Source of the DNA: CAUUCF01 sp045580225
Lineage (GTDB): Bacteria > Pseudomonadota > Gammaproteobacteria > UBA9339
Length of the DNA stretch: 26,827 nt
Direction of reading: 5' to 3'
Assembly: GCA_045580225.1 (NCBI GenBank)
Contig: JAZNNJ010000024.1
Location: 1-26,827 of the forward strand
Shown here: piece after piece, positions 14,423-21,905 of the stretch
Position numbering within the stretch: position 1 is the stretch's first letter
Layout of the letters: each line of letters starts with the position of its first letter
The notes under the pieces: model-generated
Database searches by the model: none
Told to the model about the DNA's origin: nothing
Seen by the model: the letters and a program-made list of their open reading frames with translations, nothing else
Program-made: the position numbers and the translations under genes

Positions 14423-15556
14423 ATGGGTAATAATAGATTTTTAGAATTTTCTGTCCCAGAAATTGACCAAATAACGATAAATGAAGTAGTTGATTGCTTG
14501 AAATCTGGTTGGTTAGCTACTGGGCCTCGAGTGTTAAAATTTGAAAATAAATTAAAAAAATATTTTAAAGTACCAAATGTATTAGGTTTAACTTCGGCTA
14601 CTAGTGGATTATTTTTGGCAATGAAAGCAATGGGAGTAGGGAAAGGCGACGAAGTAATTACGACTCCAATGACATTCGTTGCTACTTTAAATGCGATTGT
14701 ACATACTGGTGCTACGCCAGTATTAGTTGATATAGATTTAAAGACTAAAAACATTGATGTTGATGAGGTTAGAGAAGCGATTACCCCAAATACTAAAGTA
14801 ATTTTACCTGTTCATTTTGCTGGTGTCCCGGCGGATTTAGATCCGTTGTATGAAATTGCTCAGCATTATGGTGTGAGAATTATTGAAGATTCAGCTCATG
14901 CAATTGGATCGGAATATTGTGGTAAAAAAATAGGTAGTTTTGGTGATACACAAATTTTTAGTTTCCATCCTAATAAAATAATTACTTCAGGAGAGGGTGG
15001 TGCTGTACTAACTCGCGATGTTAAGTTAGCAGAGAAAATTAAAATTCTGCGTTTTCACGGTATTGATTATACTAATAGCGACAATAATTATCAATACGAT
15101 GTAGTTGAACCTGGGTATAAATACAATATGATGGATTTACAGGCGGCAATTGGAATGCATCAATTAGATCATTTGGATGAGTTTATTCAAAAAAGGGAGA
15201 AGTTAGTAGATCGTTACCAACAAGAATTAACTAATATTCCTGGCTTAGAATTGCCGATTTTGCCATCGTATCCGTGTAAAGTAGCGTGGTGTATTTATAC
15301 GCCCTTAATTACTGAAAAAGCTAAGATTGATCGACGACAATTTATTGAATTAATGAGAAAACGTAATGTAGATGTCAGATATCATTATCCAGCTATTCAT
15401 ACGTATAAATTTTATCGAGAAAAGTTTGGTTATAAGTTGGGGCAGTTTCCAAAAGCAGAAAAGATTTCTAAAGAAATTGTTTCTTTGCCTTTGTTTCCTA
15501 GAATGACATATAGCGATCAAGATATGGTTGTGAGTGCAATTAAAGAAATTTTATGA
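14423..15556 (+). CDS. arnB: ArnB-like sugar aminotransferase
   Basis: A 377-aa PLP enzyme of the DegT/DnrJ/EryC1/StrS family. In the arn pathway ArnB moves an amino group to UDP-4-keto-pentose, giving UDP-4-amino-4-deoxy-L-arabinose. Seen: SATSGLFLAM (58-67, cofactor phosphate), EDSAHAIGSEY (155-165, the Asp that pairs with the PLP ring), and the Schiff-base Lys185 in FHPNKIITSGEGG. Normal length. It overlaps the next gene (ATGA, 15553-15556) and heads the arn-type cluster. The neighbouring ArnC, ArnA-half and ArnD genes make ArnB the best name, although the family also includes enzymes for other amino sugars. Confidence 0.88.
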   Translation: MGNNRFLEFSVPEIDQITINEVVDCLKSGWLATGPRVLKFENKLKKYFKVPNVLGLTSATSGLFLAMKAMGVGKGDEVITTPMTFVATLNAIVHTGATPVLVDIDLKTKNIDVDEVREAITPNTKVILPVHFAGVPADLDPLYEIAQHYGVRIIEDSAHAIGSEYCGKKIGSFGDTQIFSFHPNKIITSGEGGAVLTRDVKLAEKIKILRFHGIDYTNSDNNYQYDVVEPGYKYNMMDLQAAIGMHQLDHLDEFIQKREKLVDRYQQELTNIPGLELPILPSYPCKVAWCIYTPLITEKAKIDRRQFIELMRKRNVDVRYHYPAIHTYKFYREKFGYKLGQFPKAEKISKEIVSLPLFPRMTYSDQDMVVSAIKEIL

Positions 15557-16488
15557 AGGTATTGAGCATTGTAATTCCTGTTTTTAACGAAGGTAAAAAT
15601 TTGATGCCGTTGTATTTTCGGTTGCGTAATATTTTGGAACAAATTGGTCAAGATTACGAAATTATTTTTGTTAATGATGGTAGTGAAGACGATTCTTTGG
15701 TTATTTTAAGGAATATTCAAAAGCAGCTGCCTAATCGGGTGGTAATAATTGATTTTCTAGGTAACTTTGGTCAACATGCAGCTGTAGTTGCTGGTTTTAA
15801 AAGAGCTAGAGGTAAATGGATTGTAACTTTGGATGCTGACTTACAAAATCCACCAGAGGAGATAAAAAAATTGTGGTACTTTGCTCAATATGGTTATGAT
15901 TTGGTAAATGGGGTTAGATTGTATAACCGGAAAGATAGTTGGATGCGTTGTAAAATTTCTATTTTAGCTAATTTTATACGTCTAAAGTTGACTAATATAA
16001 AAATGTTTGATCATGGATCTATGTTTCGGTGTTATCGAAATTACGTTGCAAAATTAATTGCAGATAACCGTGATTGTGCCTTATTTGTGCCGAGTTTAGC
16101 ATATATGTATGCTAAAAATCCGATTGAGGTTACGATTCAACACGAACCTCGCTATAGCGGTAAATCGCATTATAATTTATTTAACCTGATAAAACTGAAT
16201 TTTGACTTAATTTTGGGTAATTCGTTATTGTTACTCCAGTTCTTTACTATTTTTGGAGTAACAGTAACTATTATTAGCGTAATTGGTTTATTGTATTTAA
16301 TTGTTCAAAGTTTAATTTTTGGTAGAGTTAGTAAAATGTACATTTTAGCTATATTGTTTATATTTTTAGCTGGGATAATTTTGGTTGGTATTGGTATACT
16401 TGGAGAATATCTTGCTCGTATTTATCGCAACGTTAATGGTAGGCCATGTTATGTGGTAAGTAAAATAATTGATGAGGTAAGGGAGTGA
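15553..16488 (+). CDS. arnC: ArnC-like undecaprenyl-phosphate glycosyltransferase
   Basis: A 311-aa family 2 glycosyltransferase. ArnC transfers formylated 4-amino-4-deoxy-L-arabinose from UDP to undecaprenyl phosphate on the cytoplasmic face of the inner membrane. Seen: IVIPVFNEG (6-14), FVNDGSEDDS (39-48), NFGQH (71-75), the metal-binding DADLQNP (94-100) and RYSGKSHYN, the ArnC/DPM segment. Two C-terminal TM hairpins (about 225-250 and 262-285) are present, as in the family. It overlaps arnB by 4 bp and arnA-type by 4 bp, so the cluster is coupled. It could act on a related sugar; the neighbours favour ArnC. Confidence 0.88.
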   Translation: MKVLSIVIPVFNEGKNLMPLYFRLRNILEQIGQDYEIIFVNDGSEDDSLVILRNIQKQLPNRVVIIDFLGNFGQHAAVVAGFKRARGKWIVTLDADLQNPPEEIKKLWYFAQYGYDLVNGVRLYNRKDSWMRCKISILANFIRLKLTNIKMFDHGSMFRCYRNYVAKLIADNRDCALFVPSLAYMYAKNPIEVTIQHEPRYSGKSHYNLFNLIKLNFDLILGNSLLLLQFFTIFGVTVTIISVIGLLYLIVQSLIFGRVSKMYILAILFIFLAGIILVGIGILGEYLARIYRNVNGRPCYVVSKIIDEVRE

Positions 16489-17501
16489 AACTTTTAATTT
16501 TGGGGGTTAATGGTTTTATTGGCAATCAGTTAGTTAAAAAAATTTTACAAGAAACGGATTGGGAAATTTATGGTTTAGATATTAAATGTGATAAATTACA
16601 ACATAGCATATATAACAAAAGGTTTCGTTTTAAGTTAGGAGATGTTGGTGATTCTTTTGAATGGATTAAAAATCACGTTAAAAAATGTGATATTATTTTA
16701 CCGTTGGTAGCAATATCATTGCCAGGAATGTATGTTATTGATCCTATAAAGGTTTTTGAAGCAACTTTTGAACTCAATTTGCCAATTGTTCGAATGTGTG
16801 TAGAGTATAATAAACGTTTAGTTTTTCCTTCCACCTCGGAAGTATATGGATGTAGTGATGATGAAGAGTATTTTGAAGATTTTACAAAGTTGACGCAAGG
16901 TCCAATTAATAAGGAACGTTGGATATATTCTTGCTCAAAGCAATTGATGGATAGAATTATTTTTGCTTACGGTAAACGTGATAGTTTGAAATATACTTTA
17001 TTTAGACCATTTAATTGGGTGGGGCCTACTCAGGATCAGATTACTAATTTTGCCGATTGTAAAATTCGAGTTTTACCGCAATTTGTTAGTAATGTTTATT
17101 ACGGTAGTAATTTAAATGTGGTAGATGGTGGTAATCAGCGACGATGTTTCACATATATTGAAGATGGTATAGATGCTTTGATAAAAATTTTGGTTGATAA
17201 TGATAATGTTGTGGATAAAGAGATTATAAATATCGGTAATCCCGAAAATGACATATCTATTTTGGAGTTAGCTAATAAAATTCTAAAATGTGCATCTAAT
17301 CTTAAATACCGAAAATATCATTCGAAAATATCTAAAATTAAAATACAAATAGTTTCAGGTGAAGAATATTATGGTATTAATTACCAAGACACAATAAAAA
17401 GGATTCCATCAATAGATAAAGCTAGGCGTTTGTTAAAATGGGAGCCCAAAGTGGGTATTGATGAAATTATTGAACGTACTTTAGACTACTATTTAGTATA
17501 A
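16485..17501 (+). CDS. arnA: ArnA decarboxylase half (UDP-glucuronate oxidase/decarboxylase)
   Basis: A 338-aa short-chain dehydrogenase matching only the C-terminal half of ArnA, which oxidises and decarboxylates UDP-glucuronate to UDP-4-keto-pentose. Seen: NAD site GVNGFIG (7-13), PSTSEVYG (115-122) with the catalytic Ser118 and Glu119, Y148-xxx-K152, FRPFNWVGP, and RRLLKWEPKVGI near the C-terminus. In E. coli ArnA is about 660 aa with a formyltransferase domain in front; here the protein starts directly at the dehydrogenase. The formyltransferase is not seen in the window, although ArnD needs a formylated substrate. Overlaps arnC by 4 bp; arnD follows by 9 bp. Confidence 0.88.
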   Translation: MKLLILGVNGFIGNQLVKKILQETDWEIYGLDIKCDKLQHSIYNKRFRFKLGDVGDSFEWIKNHVKKCDIILPLVAISLPGMYVIDPIKVFEATFELNLPIVRMCVEYNKRLVFPSTSEVYGCSDDEEYFEDFTKLTQGPINKERWIYSCSKQLMDRIIFAYGKRDSLKYTLFRPFNWVGPTQDQITNFADCKIRVLPQFVSNVYYGSNLNVVDGGNQRRCFTYIEDGIDALIKILVDNDNVVDKEIINIGNPENDISILELANKILKCASNLKYRKYHSKISKIKIQIVSGEEYYGINYQDTIKRIPSIDKARRLLKWEPKVGIDEIIERTLDYYLV

Positions 17502-17510
17502 TATTTTGTT

Positions 17511-18383
17511 ATGACAATAGAATTAGCGTTGAAGATTGATGTAGATACAGAACGTGGTACTGTTTTGGGAGTTCCTAATTTAATGAAATTATTTAAAGAT
17601 TTAGAAATTCCGGCTACTTTCTATTTTTCTTTTGGTCCGGATAATACTGGGCGAGCGATAAAACGCTTTTTTTCTACAGGATTTTTAAATAAATGCATTA
17701 GGACGAATGTAATAAAAAGTTACGGATGGAAGACTTTAGTGAATGGTATATTATGGCCAGGAAGGGTTATAGGAAATAAACATTTTGCTTTATTAGCTAA
17801 AGTTGAAAATTTAGGATTTGAAGTAGGAATTCACGCGTATGATCATCAAAATTGGCATAATAATTTATTGAAAATGACTACGGGACAAATTTTAGATGAA
17901 TTTGAGAAAGCAGTAAATATTTTTAGGAAAATCTATGCTCATAATCCGGAAACTGCTGCTGCTCCAGGTTGGCAATTTGATCAACGCGTTTTAAAAGTTT
18001 ATGAATTTTTTGATTTAAAATATGTTAGTGATTGTAGAGGATATCGTCCATTTTACCCAAAATATGGTGAAAAGGTTAGTAGAATTTTAGAAATTCCTAC
18101 TACCTTGCCTACTCTTGATGAATTGTTAGTAAATAGTAAAAATGAAGAAATATTAGTGCAATGTTTTATGGAAAAAATTAGGAATTTTAATGTACTTACT
18201 TTACATGCGGAGCTTGAAGGTTTAAACTACCAAAAGTTATTCTATAAATTTTTGGTGACATTACGAAAGGTAGGAGTTCAGTTTATAACATTGAGTGAGT
18301 TGGTAAAAAGAAATTATAAATCCGGAAAGATGGTTTGGGGTAATGTTGATAATAGAGGGGGTAAACTTGCTAAACAAGAGTGA
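17511..18383 (+). CDS. arnD: ArnD-like deformylase (polysaccharide deacetylase family)
   Basis: A 290-aa metal-dependent hydrolase. ArnD removes the formyl group from undecaprenyl-phosphate-linked 4-formamido-arabinose before the lipid is flipped and used by ArnT. It follows E. coli ArnD along its length: KIDVDTERGT (8-17), FGPDNTGRAIKR, SYGWKTL, LWPGRVIG, the metal motif HAYDHQNWH (108-116), AAPGWQFDQ, SDCRGYRPF, LHAELEG, and the tail GKMVWGN...GG. Length is normal. It is last of the four arn-type genes, with the OmpA-like lipoprotein only 9 bp further on. A NaxD-like amino-sugar deacetylase is the main alternative, but full-length agreement favours ArnD. Confidence 0.88.
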   Translation: MTIELALKIDVDTERGTVLGVPNLMKLFKDLEIPATFYFSFGPDNTGRAIKRFFSTGFLNKCIRTNVIKSYGWKTLVNGILWPGRVIGNKHFALLAKVENLGFEVGIHAYDHQNWHNNLLKMTTGQILDEFEKAVNIFRKIYAHNPETAAAPGWQFDQRVLKVYEFFDLKYVSDCRGYRPFYPKYGEKVSRILEIPTTLPTLDELLVNSKNEEILVQCFMEKIRNFNVLTLHAELEGLNYQKLFYKFLVTLRKVGVQFITLSELVKRNYKSGKMVWGNVDNRGGKLAKQE

Positions 18384-18392
18384 AGAGGTAAG

Positions 18393-19034
18393 ATGAAAAA
18401 ATTTTTAAGTTTAGGATTGTTATGTTTGGTTACTAGTTGTACAGTGCTTGATCCTTATACTGGTGAGGAACGGGTTAGTAAAACTGGAATAGGAACTGGT
18501 ATAGGAGCATTAGGTGGTGCTTTAGTTGGAGGAGCTATAGGTGGCAATGCGAAGGGAGCATTGATAGGCGCTGGAGTTGGGGCGGTGACTGGTGGTATGG
18601 TTGGTAATATCATGGATCGTCAGGATACAGAATTAAGAGAACGTTTGCGTAATACTGGTGTACGAATTCAACGTTTAAATAATAACGATCTTTGCTTGAT
18701 TATGGCTAGCGATGTGACGTTTGAAAATAACCGTTCAGAAATCCGCAGCGAATTTTACGATATTTTAAATTCAGTAGCAATAGTATTAAGAAAATATGAC
18801 CGTACTTCGATTACAATAGCAGGTCATGCATCCAGTGTTGGGGATGCGATGCATAATCAGATTTTGTCTGAAAAGCGGGCTAATGCGATTGCTAGTTACT
18901 TAAAGAGTGCAGGAGTGAAGAGTAATCGTATTACTGTAGTAGGGTATGGAGCTCGTCGTCCTATTGCAAATAATAATACCCAGGCTGGGCAAGCTAAAAA
19001 TCGTAGGGTAGAGATTATTATTCATCAGATATAG
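18393..19034 (+). CDS. Lipoprotein with glycine zipper and OmpA domain
   Basis: A 213-aa outer-membrane lipoprotein candidate of the YiaD/Pal-like type. The signal ends in lipobox VTSC with Cys16 as lipid anchor. Residues 31-75 are a glycine zipper (GTGIGALGGALVGGAIGG and on), which can span or pack in membranes. The C-terminal 110 residues are an OmpA domain that binds peptidoglycan, with NQILSEKRANAIASYLKSAG and GYGARRPIANN. The start follows GAGGT at good spacing. It closely follows arnD and precedes sspA by 9 bp, in one run of genes. Normal for the family. Confidence 0.88.
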   Translation: MKKFLSLGLLCLVTSCTVLDPYTGEERVSKTGIGTGIGALGGALVGGAIGGNAKGALIGAGVGAVTGGMVGNIMDRQDTELRERLRNTGVRIQRLNNNDLCLIMASDVTFENNRSEIRSEFYDILNSVAIVLRKYDRTSITIAGHASSVGDAMHNQILSEKRANAIASYLKSAGVKSNRITVVGYGARRPIANNNTQAGQAKNRRVEIIIHQI

Positions 19035-19043
19035 AGGTTTTTT

Positions 19044-19688
19044 ATGAGTTTAAAACATTCACCAATGACATTATATTCGAGCAATGTAGATATCGATTCT
19101 CATCGTGCTAGAATTATTTTAACGGAGAAGGGCGTGTTGTTTAATGTGGTTTACATTGATAGTTCGCATCCTTTACCCAAAAATTTAGAAAATTCTGTGA
19201 CAATTGATGATTTGCCTATTTTAGTTGATCGCGATTTGGTACTTTGTAATACAGAGATTATAGGTGAATATTTAGACGAACGTTTTCCGCATCCTCCTTT
19301 GTTGCCAGTTTATCCAGCTATGCGTGCGAAGTGTCGTCTAATGATTAAGTATTTCGAAAGTGAGATCTATCCTGTATTTAGAAAATTTGAGGAACTTTGT
19401 TATAAAGAAGATACGCTTGTAGCTGCTGAGTTTATTAAATATTTAGGGAATTTAGAAGAAGTATTGGGTGACGAAGCTTATATAATGAGCGATATTTTTT
19501 CATTGGTCGATTGTTGTCTTGTTCCGTTATTATACCGACTGAAGGTATATAATTCCAAAATTTTAAATAAATTTGAAAAGTTATCTTTATACGCGAGTAG
19601 AGTTTTTTGTAGACCAAATTTTCAAAGTACTTTGTCAGAATTAGAAAAAGAGATGAGTTATGGAGATGGAGAATTTTACACTATTTAA
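19044..19688 (+). CDS. sspA: Stringent starvation protein A
   Basis: A 214-aa glutathione-S-transferase-fold protein without enzyme activity that binds RNA polymerase and alters transcription in stationary phase and starvation; the Francisella relative MglA controls virulence genes. Seen: thioredoxin-like N-domain (LYSSNVDIDSHRARIILTEK), the DDLPILVDRDLVLCNTEIIGEYLDERF segment and the surface PHPP pocket at the family position, followed by a helical C-domain. Length is normal. It starts behind GAGGT and overlaps the start of sspB by 29 bases. Near icmW it may link nutrient status to the secretion system, which is inference. Confidence 0.93.
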   Translation: MSLKHSPMTLYSSNVDIDSHRARIILTEKGVLFNVVYIDSSHPLPKNLENSVTIDDLPILVDRDLVLCNTEIIGEYLDERFPHPPLLPVYPAMRAKCRLMIKYFESEIYPVFRKFEELCYKEDTLVAAEFIKYLGNLEEVLGDEAYIMSDIFSLVDCCLVPLLYRLKVYNSKILNKFEKLSLYASRVFCRPNFQSTLSELEKEMSYGDGEFYTI

Positions 19689-20076
19689 ACCTCATTTAAT
19701 TAGAGCTTATTATCAGTGGTTTACTGAGAATGGTTTGCGGGTGTGTGTATTGTTAAAATTAAAAAATTTGCCACAAGTTGAAATTTTTGATAACCAAAAA
19801 CCGACGGTTCTGGTAGATATTTCTTCTCAAGCTACTAGAGATTTGAAAATTACTTCAGAGGTAATTACCGGAAAAATGAGTATGAACGGTCAAGTAATAA
19901 ACTTCGTTTTTCCTATGGATAATGTATTGGGAATCTATGCTGAAAATACTGGTTTGGGGGAATTGTTTATTGATGAAATGGGATCTGTTGATGTTGAGCA
20001 TGAAGTAAGTCAGCAGCAAGGTAATTGTTGTCGACGTAAACTTGAGAAAGATAAAAAAGTAAAAATTATTAGGTAG
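19660..20076 (+). CDS. sspB: Stringent starvation protein B, ClpXP adaptor
   Basis: A 138-aa adaptor that hands ssrA-tagged proteins from stalled ribosomes to ClpXP. The core matches the family: PHLIRAYYQWFTENG, VDISSQATRDLKI, MSMNGQVINFVFPM, NVLGIYAENTGLG and the acidic end. The last residues (KDKKVKIIR) resemble the XB motif that docks on ClpX. ATG 19660 is the start I prefer; ATG 19666 is an alternative. It overlaps sspA by 29 bp, the usual sspAB order. Confidence 0.92.
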   Translation: MEMENFTLFKPHLIRAYYQWFTENGLRVCVLLKLKNLPQVEIFDNQKPTVLVDISSQATRDLKITSEVITGKMSMNGQVINFVFPMDNVLGIYAENTGLGELFIDEMGSVDVEHEVSQQQGNCCRRKLEKDKKVKIIR

Positions 20077-20077
20077 T

Positions 20078-20632
20078 GTGTTCGTTTTGAAATTAAAGAA
20101 TAAATATTTTTTTATAGGGTGGATGTTGTTATCTTTACTGCTTTTTTGTGCAGTGATTTTTAATAGTCGTTTTAATTACAATTCTTGGGATATCGTGGAG
20201 ACTAATATTTTAAAAGAATTAAATATGGAGGAACTAATTTATCAAGAAAATCTTAAAGTATTAAATAAAATAGTTGGTTCGCTATATTTAACTCCTAAAA
20301 CTTTTGCTTATTTAGAAAACATAATTAAAAAGTTAGATCGTAATAAGGGGAAAGTATATCTAGAATATTTTCCTAGTGCTTTTCGTAAAAATAAAAGTTT
20401 TATCTATAGTAAATATTTGTTATTACTCCGGCAGGTTCCCATAGAAGAAAAAGACAGAATTTTGCAAGAAAGCAGATCTCTTATAGAAAAGCAAGCAGTT
20501 TCTGCTTATACCGATGCTTTTAATCAAAAATATTCTATTAATGATAAGGTTAATTTCCATAATCAGATTCTGTACTTAATTCTACTAGGAGATTTGTTTA
20601 TAGGGGTATTTGTTTTATTTATTAAAAAATAA
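20078..20632 (+). CDS. Unknown two-TM membrane protein
   Basis: A 184-aa protein not recognised. One hydrophobic helix lies near 10-28 (FFIGWMLLSLLLFCAVIF) and another near 163-182 (LYLILLGDLFIGVFVLFI). The 135 residues between are charged and helix-rich, so they probably sit in one compartment with both ends in the membrane. It starts one base after sspB, at GTG 20078 or TTG 20087; neither has a strong binding site. It is the last gene before icmW, 266 bases upstream, so a Dot/Icm link is possible but unsupported. It does not look like IcmV, which has a different topology. Confidence 0.6.
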   Translation: MFVLKLKNKYFFIGWMLLSLLLFCAVIFNSRFNYNSWDIVETNILKELNMEELIYQENLKVLNKIVGSLYLTPKTFAYLENIIKKLDRNKGKVYLEYFPSAFRKNKSFIYSKYLLLLRQVPIEEKDRILQESRSLIEKQAVSAYTDAFNQKYSINDKVNFHNQILYLILLGDLFIGVFVLFIKK

Positions 20633-20809
20633 ATTTCAATTTTTAGTAATAAAATTAAATAAATTTGTGGGCGTATGCTTGTGTTTGAGGTATTTTAGGA
20701 AATCGATAATTTAGTTATCATTAGTGTTTATGAATGTTCGTAATGTATGAGCAAGCGATTAAATTTTGGGTAATCTAGGTTGTATAAATAAATTATTATT
20801 CTTTTGTTA

Positions 20810-20824
20810 TTAAATTCTAATTAA
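20810..20824. promoter_or_regulatory. Possible PmrA-like box upstream of icmW
   Basis: TTAAATTCTAATTAA has two TTAA half-sites with an 11-base period, the spacing of the Legionella/Coxiella PmrA box (TTAAT repeated every 11 bases). It lies about 75 bases before the icmW start. In such AT-rich DNA this pattern arises easily by chance, so this is a weak candidate. Confidence 0.25.
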
Positions 20825-20898
20825 AAAAAACTTGCATCAAGTGGAGCAAAATAGTACTCTAGAATTAAATATATATTAAACTAAAATTATACGGTAAT

Positions 20899-21333
20899 AT
20901 GAATTTAAAAAAAGAATTAGAATATTATGGAAACTTGATTGATTTGATTGATCAGAAAGCGGGTATTTCATCAATATTAGATGAAAGATTGCAAGAAGCA
21001 TTGAATTATCTAGGTAAAATTCTATCTCAGAAAGCTAATGTAGATGATATTCAGACAGTGGATGAAGAAAAATGGTTAAAAGTGTTTGCAGCTTTGCCTT
21101 TACGAAACTTATTGATTGTTTTAGAGAAATTTGAGACAGCATCTCCCGGATCTAATGCTAAATTTTTAAATGCTGCTAAAGAACTTCAGGATAATGATAT
21201 TGTTTATCATAATTTTGCTAAGCGTCTTATTGTTTATTCTCGGTTAAAATCTATACTTGAGACTTTTGATATTAATAGAATGCAAAAGATTTTGTTAATA
21301 TTAAATAAACTGAACATAAATAATAATGGGTAA
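20899..21333 (+). CDS. icmW: Dot/Icm chaperone IcmW
   Basis: A 144-aa cytoplasmic adaptor that, with IcmS and LvgA, brings effectors to the DotL coupling complex. The second half aligns well to IcmW: LRNLLIVLEKFETASPGSNA (68-87) with the family's T-A-x-PGS, then F-x-x-RLIVYSRLKSIL and R-x5-LILNKL at the end. Length is close to the 151 aa of Legionella. It heads a plus-strand run that ends in icmX. The start at 20899 has only a weak binding site (CGGT). This is the clearest mark of a type IVB secretion system in the window. Confidence 0.85.
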   Translation: MNLKKELEYYGNLIDLIDQKAGISSILDERLQEALNYLGKILSQKANVDDIQTVDEEKWLKVFAALPLRNLLIVLEKFETASPGSNAKFLNAAKELQDNDIVYHNFAKRLIVYSRLKSILETFDINRMQKILLILNKLNINNNG

Positions 21334-21336
21334 ATT

Positions 21337-21498
21337 ATGTTGGGTAGATACACTTTGTATATTTTGGGGTTAAGTTTGTTTTTATGGTTAGGAAACGCTG
21401 CTTTAAGTTTTTCTTATAGATTAAAAGGGGTAGTTTTGTTTAGTCATTTTTCCAAAAATATTAAAGTTTTAGAAGGAGATAATAATTATGAGAATTAA
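21337..21498 (+). CDS. Small hydrophobic protein between icmW and icmX
   Basis: A 53-codon frame starting 3 bases after the icmW stop and overlapping the next gene by 11 bases. The N-terminal part (MLGRYTLYILGLSLFLWLG) is a membrane helix or signal; the rest is polar. Its place in the run, and coupling on both sides, support expression. No family recognised; a Dot/Icm accessory role is a guess. Confidence 0.45.
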   Translation: MLGRYTLYILGLSLFLWLGNAALSFSYRLKGVVLFSHFSKNIKVLEGDNNYEN

Positions 21499-21877
21499 GT
21501 ATTCAATAGTAACTGCGGTAATATGTTGCGTTGCAAATTCTTTGGTTTTAGCTGGTTCTCTTGCTCCGGGATCCTATTCTGATGGTATGAAAGCTACTTT
21601 GGGAAAAGATTATACGAAGGATAATTTGGTTTCTTATTCGAATTCAACAGAGAAAAAAACGAGGCCACTTGTAATTCCGAAAGCAGGGTACGCGAAGAAA
21701 AATAATTATCAGAATGTCGATAAGAACGATGTAAATAATTTGGTTGTAAATAAAGTATCGTATTCTGTAAAAAATGAAATCGATCAAACAGTAAAAGGTA
21801 GTAAACAACACGAACTTAAGGAAATTGTCGATCGTAATGCTGAAGTTGGAAATAGTTATGGAATTAAATATCGTTAA
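21488..21877 (+). CDS. Exported 129-aa protein between icmW and icmX
   Basis: Not recognised. The start has an AAGGAG site 9 bases upstream. Residues 1-23 are a typical Sec signal ending SLVLAG; no lipobox Cys follows directly. The mature part is polar and charged, rich in Asn, Lys and Val, without cysteine, and looks partly disordered. It sits between icmW and icmX, where Legionella has no gene. A periplasmic accessory to the secretion system is a reasonable hypothesis. DotC and DotD were considered but do not match. Confidence 0.6.
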   Translation: MRIKYSIVTAVICCVANSLVLAGSLAPGSYSDGMKATLGKDYTKDNLVSYSNSTEKKTRPLVIPKAGYAKKNNYQNVDKNDVNNLVVNKVSYSVKNEIDQTVKGSKQHELKEIVDRNAEVGNSYGIKYR

Positions 21878-21905
21878 TGGCAGGTAAACATTGAGGATTT
21901 TGTAT

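Noticed and set aside
20078..20632. Two-TM protein as IcmV
   Set aside because: IcmV has a central TM pair and no match in sequence; here helices are at the two ends.
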